NCBI GenBank assembly: GCA_017744515.1
Contig: JAGIBF010000086.1
Span: 1 to 35,577, forward strand
From: Niastella sp.
Lineage (GTDB): Bacteria > Bacteroidota > Bacteroidia > Chitinophagales > Chitinophagaceae
DNA: 35,577 nt
Direction: 5' to 3'
The notes below the pieces were generated by a model. The model searched no databases. It saw only the letters and a list, made by a program, of their open reading frames with translations, and had not been told where the DNA came from. Below, one piece after another: positions 33,637 through 35,577 of this stretch (positions within the stretch are counted from its first letter, which is position 1; each line of letters starts with the position of its first letter). The position numbers were made by a program, and so were the translations under genes.

Positions 33637-35466
33637 ATGAGCCGGAAGATAATGCTGTTATATAGCTTGGTGTTATTGGTGTTGACCGGATTTGCCTTGG
33701 AGGCACAAACTTATAGCATCCATTTTACCAGTAGCAGTTCTTATGCGCCAGCAATACTGAAGGCTGACACGCTGCGCTACAAAAGCCATATGGTACTGGA
33801 TGCTTCTTTACAGGTAGTGGCTGTACAGGAGTCGTCTTCCCGCTCATACATTCAATTGGTCATGACGCCTCAATTGCTCCAGGTGAGTGATGAGGGTTTG
33901 CTTCAAGACCCTGATACGGCTGTTGCTGCCCACTTATTGGGTTTGCCTGTGTATGTGGAGGTCAACGACTCTGGCCGGGTGGGGCAGGTTTATTTCGATA
34001 CGACTGTTTCTCCTACTTACCGGCAGCTTTGGAATCAATTGATAGCCTACATGCAGTTTATAACACCAGGGGATAAGCAGCAGACTGCTACCTCCTGGCA
34101 AGTAAAGGAAGAGGACCGTATAGGATTTTTTGTGGCGCGCTATGAAAGGATCATCCGTGATGGTCAGGTGCGGGGTAGCCGTTTCAGGAAGCAGGGCAGT
34201 GGTTATGCTTCGTTTGCCAGTCAGGGCCTGCTCGATTATGCGCAACAATTGGATGCCGAATATCTGTTGGATGGTGAACAGCTGTCGACTGTTACGCTCA
34301 AAGAGTTGCTTGAAGTAAGCGTGAAAGAGGATGTCAGGGCTACGACTTCCAGCATCTTCAAGTTGCATAAAGTGGCTGATGCCGGTTCTTTGTCTGCGAC
34401 TGCGACCGCTATTTTTCTGAGCAAGTTATCCGGAGTTAAACCTGCCTCTGCGGTTGTTACGCTCAGTAATTTTGTAACCCGCCGGGAACTTAAGGTTGCC
34501 ATGTACCGGCAAACGCTTGGCCAGCAAACTATCCAGGAGGTGTTATCTGCCATCGATACATTGACTTTGGCGACAGCAGGGGATGATGATGGGAGGCTCA
34601 ACAGGAAAGTGGCGGCGCTGGTTTATTTGTATCCTCCTTTGCTGGATAGTTTTATGCAACGTATTGCAACGGCTGATCCTGCTTCTCCTGCTTTCCGGGT
34701 GATCATTAAAGGACTGGCTCATGCTGGTACACCCACTGCGGAGGAAAAGATCGGACTGTTGTTGTATCGTCACCGCAATAACCCGGCTATTGTTGACTTT
34801 TTTACCAATACTTTATTGTTCCTCGAAGAGCCGGATGCTGCTTTGATTGCTTCGGTGCAACGTATTGCTTATGAGGGGCAAGGGTTTGATGCGCCCGTGC
34901 CACGGGCTTTGCGCTACCTGTTGGGCAGTTTCAGTTATTCGCTGAAAAAGTACAATGCTGCTTTAGGTGTTGCTACCGTTACCAATACTTTATCGGCGAT
35001 CAACCAGGAGAGCCATAAACCTGCCAAAGAAAAAGCGCTCGAATTATTGGGTATCGCCGGGAATGCAGGTGCCAATGTTGTTTTTCCGCTGGTACAAAGC
35101 TACCTGGACAGTAAGGATGAAGATATTTACGCTCAGGCGCTGCTGGCTTTGCGCCTGATGGATACAGCAGCTGTTGACTCTCTGTTGCTGCGACAATTTC
35201 AACGGGACACTAACTCATTATCACGAATGGTGATGCTTACCGTATTCCGTTATCGTCCCATAACGACTCATGTAATAGATGTAGTGGCTGCTATGCTGGC
35301 TGATACCGGTGATGAATCGCTGGCCATCAACGGTGCGCGGCTATTGTATGAGAATAAAAAGAATTTCCCGGCAGTCATTTCTCTGCTCTCTACCATGGCC
35401 GGGGAAACGGCTAATGCTGCTTTGAAGAAAGAGATACATGCTTTGCTCAATAATCAAACTAATTAA
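33637..35466 (+). CDS. Exported protein resembling the vitellogenin/apoB/MTP N-terminal lipid-binding module
   Basis: The 609-residue protein has a signal peptide (about 1-24, ALEAQ). Residues about 25-250 read like the Vitellogenin_N beta-barrel: YSIHFTSSS... strands, then LPVYVEVNDSGRVGQVYFD, LWNQLIAYMQFITP, VKEEDRIGFFVARYE. These follow the order of the animal segments (G-R-V, a helix with N..I...MQ, then E-D-x-x-G-x-x-x-x-x-Y). From about 265 to the end is a helical repeat superhelix, including KALELLGIAGNAGANVVFPLVQSYL and AQALLALRLMDT, strongly reminiscent of the A-L-x-x-L-G-N-A-G repeat of vitellogenins. I infer a bacterial lipid-carrying relative. It starts 9 bases after the preceding gene. 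The family call is by eye; a generic HEAT-repeat protein is the alternative. Confidence 0.68.
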   Translation: MSRKIMLLYSLVLLVLTGFALEAQTYSIHFTSSSSYAPAILKADTLRYKSHMVLDASLQVVAVQESSSRSYIQLVMTPQLLQVSDEGLLQDPDTAVAAHLLGLPVYVEVNDSGRVGQVYFDTTVSPTYRQLWNQLIAYMQFITPGDKQQTATSWQVKEEDRIGFFVARYERIIRDGQVRGSRFRKQGSGYASFASQGLLDYAQQLDAEYLLDGEQLSTVTLKELLEVSVKEDVRATTSSIFKLHKVADAGSLSATATAIFLSKLSGVKPASAVVTLSNFVTRRELKVAMYRQTLGQQTIQEVLSAIDTLTLATAGDDDGRLNRKVAALVYLYPPLLDSFMQRIATADPASPAFRVIIKGLAHAGTPTAEEKIGLLLYRHRNNPAIVDFFTNTLLFLEEPDAALIASVQRIAYEGQGFDAPVPRALRYLLGSFSYSLKKYNAALGVATVTNTLSAINQESHKPAKEKALELLGIAGNAGANVVFPLVQSYLDSKDEDIYAQALLALRLMDTAAVDSLLLRQFQRDTNSLSRMVMLTVFRYRPITTHVIDVVAAMLADTGDESLAINGARLLYENKKNFPAVISLLSTMAGETANAALKKEIHALLNNQTN

Positions 35467-35484
35467 TCATTGTAATCAATCTGT

Positions 35485-35577
35485 ATGGAAAAAATCATGA
35501 TAGGGCTGGCAGTAGCTTGTCTGGCTACGACTGCCTTGCAGGCCCAGCTTAAAATGGATGTACGTGTAATTCAAAGA
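35485..35577 (+). CDS. Exported protein, 3' truncated by window end
   Basis: An ATG 18 bases after the preceding stop opens 31 codons to the window edge. The start MEKIMIGLAVACLATTALQAQ is a signal peptide of the same style as the upstream genes, followed by LKMDVRVIQR. Function cannot be judged. As the fifth gene of the exported operon it may hold the missing beta-sheet part of the lipid-binding system, but that is speculation. Confidence 0.7.
   Translation, partial: MEKIMIGLAVACLATTALQAQLKMDVRVIQR

Noticed and set aside
1..35577. CRISPR arrays, tRNA or rRNA genes, insertion sequences and prophage genes
   Set aside because: On reading through I saw no regularly spaced direct repeats of CRISPR type, no tRNA-like T-arm/acceptor pattern, no transposase or integrase and no phage structural gene.

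Overview
The window looks like chromosome of a Bacteroidota bacterium, most likely of the Chitinophagaceae. The evidence is a SusC/SusD pair, Bacteroidota-type -7 boxes (TAnnTTTG), secreted proteins with signal peptides ending in AQ or SQ, a DUF4369-thioredoxin protein, a DUF6263 protein, absence of clear Shine-Dalgarno sites, and dense housekeeping genes. The family assignment is inference. Layout from left to right: the 3' end of a RelA/SpoT (p)ppGpp enzyme; a SusC/SusD nutrient importer followed by a striking 30-bp RNA hairpin; purA; a very acidic low-complexity protein; pabB; a bidirectional terminator; then a leftward block with an MltD-like lytic transglycosylase, gatA, tatA, rplS (L19) and rny (RNase Y). 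A rightward redox/secreted pair (DUF4369-thioredoxin and DUF6263) follows. Next come zapA, a small orphan sorting-tail-like gene, a coiled-coil protein, pheT and an IPT-domain membrane protein. Then come a stretch with an 11-bp tandem repeat and one exact DnaA box, and dnaB. Between dnaB and rsmE sits an AT-rich two-gene module, a Panacea-domain (DUF4065) antitoxin and a candidate toxin, which is probably horizontally acquired. After rsmE comes a leftward two-component system, a TPR histidine kinase and a NarL/LuxR-type regulator. Diverging from it is a tight rightward operon of at least five exported proteins that runs off the window. The most interesting region is 28905-35577. The operon encodes an outer-membrane-barrel-like protein, a secreted alpha/beta hydrolase with lipase-like motifs, an unrecognised exported protein, and a 609-residue exported protein whose N-terminal beta region and C-terminal helical region resemble the lipid-binding N-terminal module of animal vitellogenin, apolipoprotein B and MTP. 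A fifth exported protein is cut by the window edge. The 132-bp divergent region between this operon and the two-component system carries TACC/GGTA half-sites, including a TCAGGTATT repeat spaced 33 bp, which would fit control by the neighbouring regulator. I propose, as inference, a surface or periplasmic lipid-processing and lipid-carrying system under two-component control. Secondary highlights are an SSB-like acidic tail on DnaB and an orphan secretion-tail-like miniprotein. All family calls were made by eye from motifs, without database searches.
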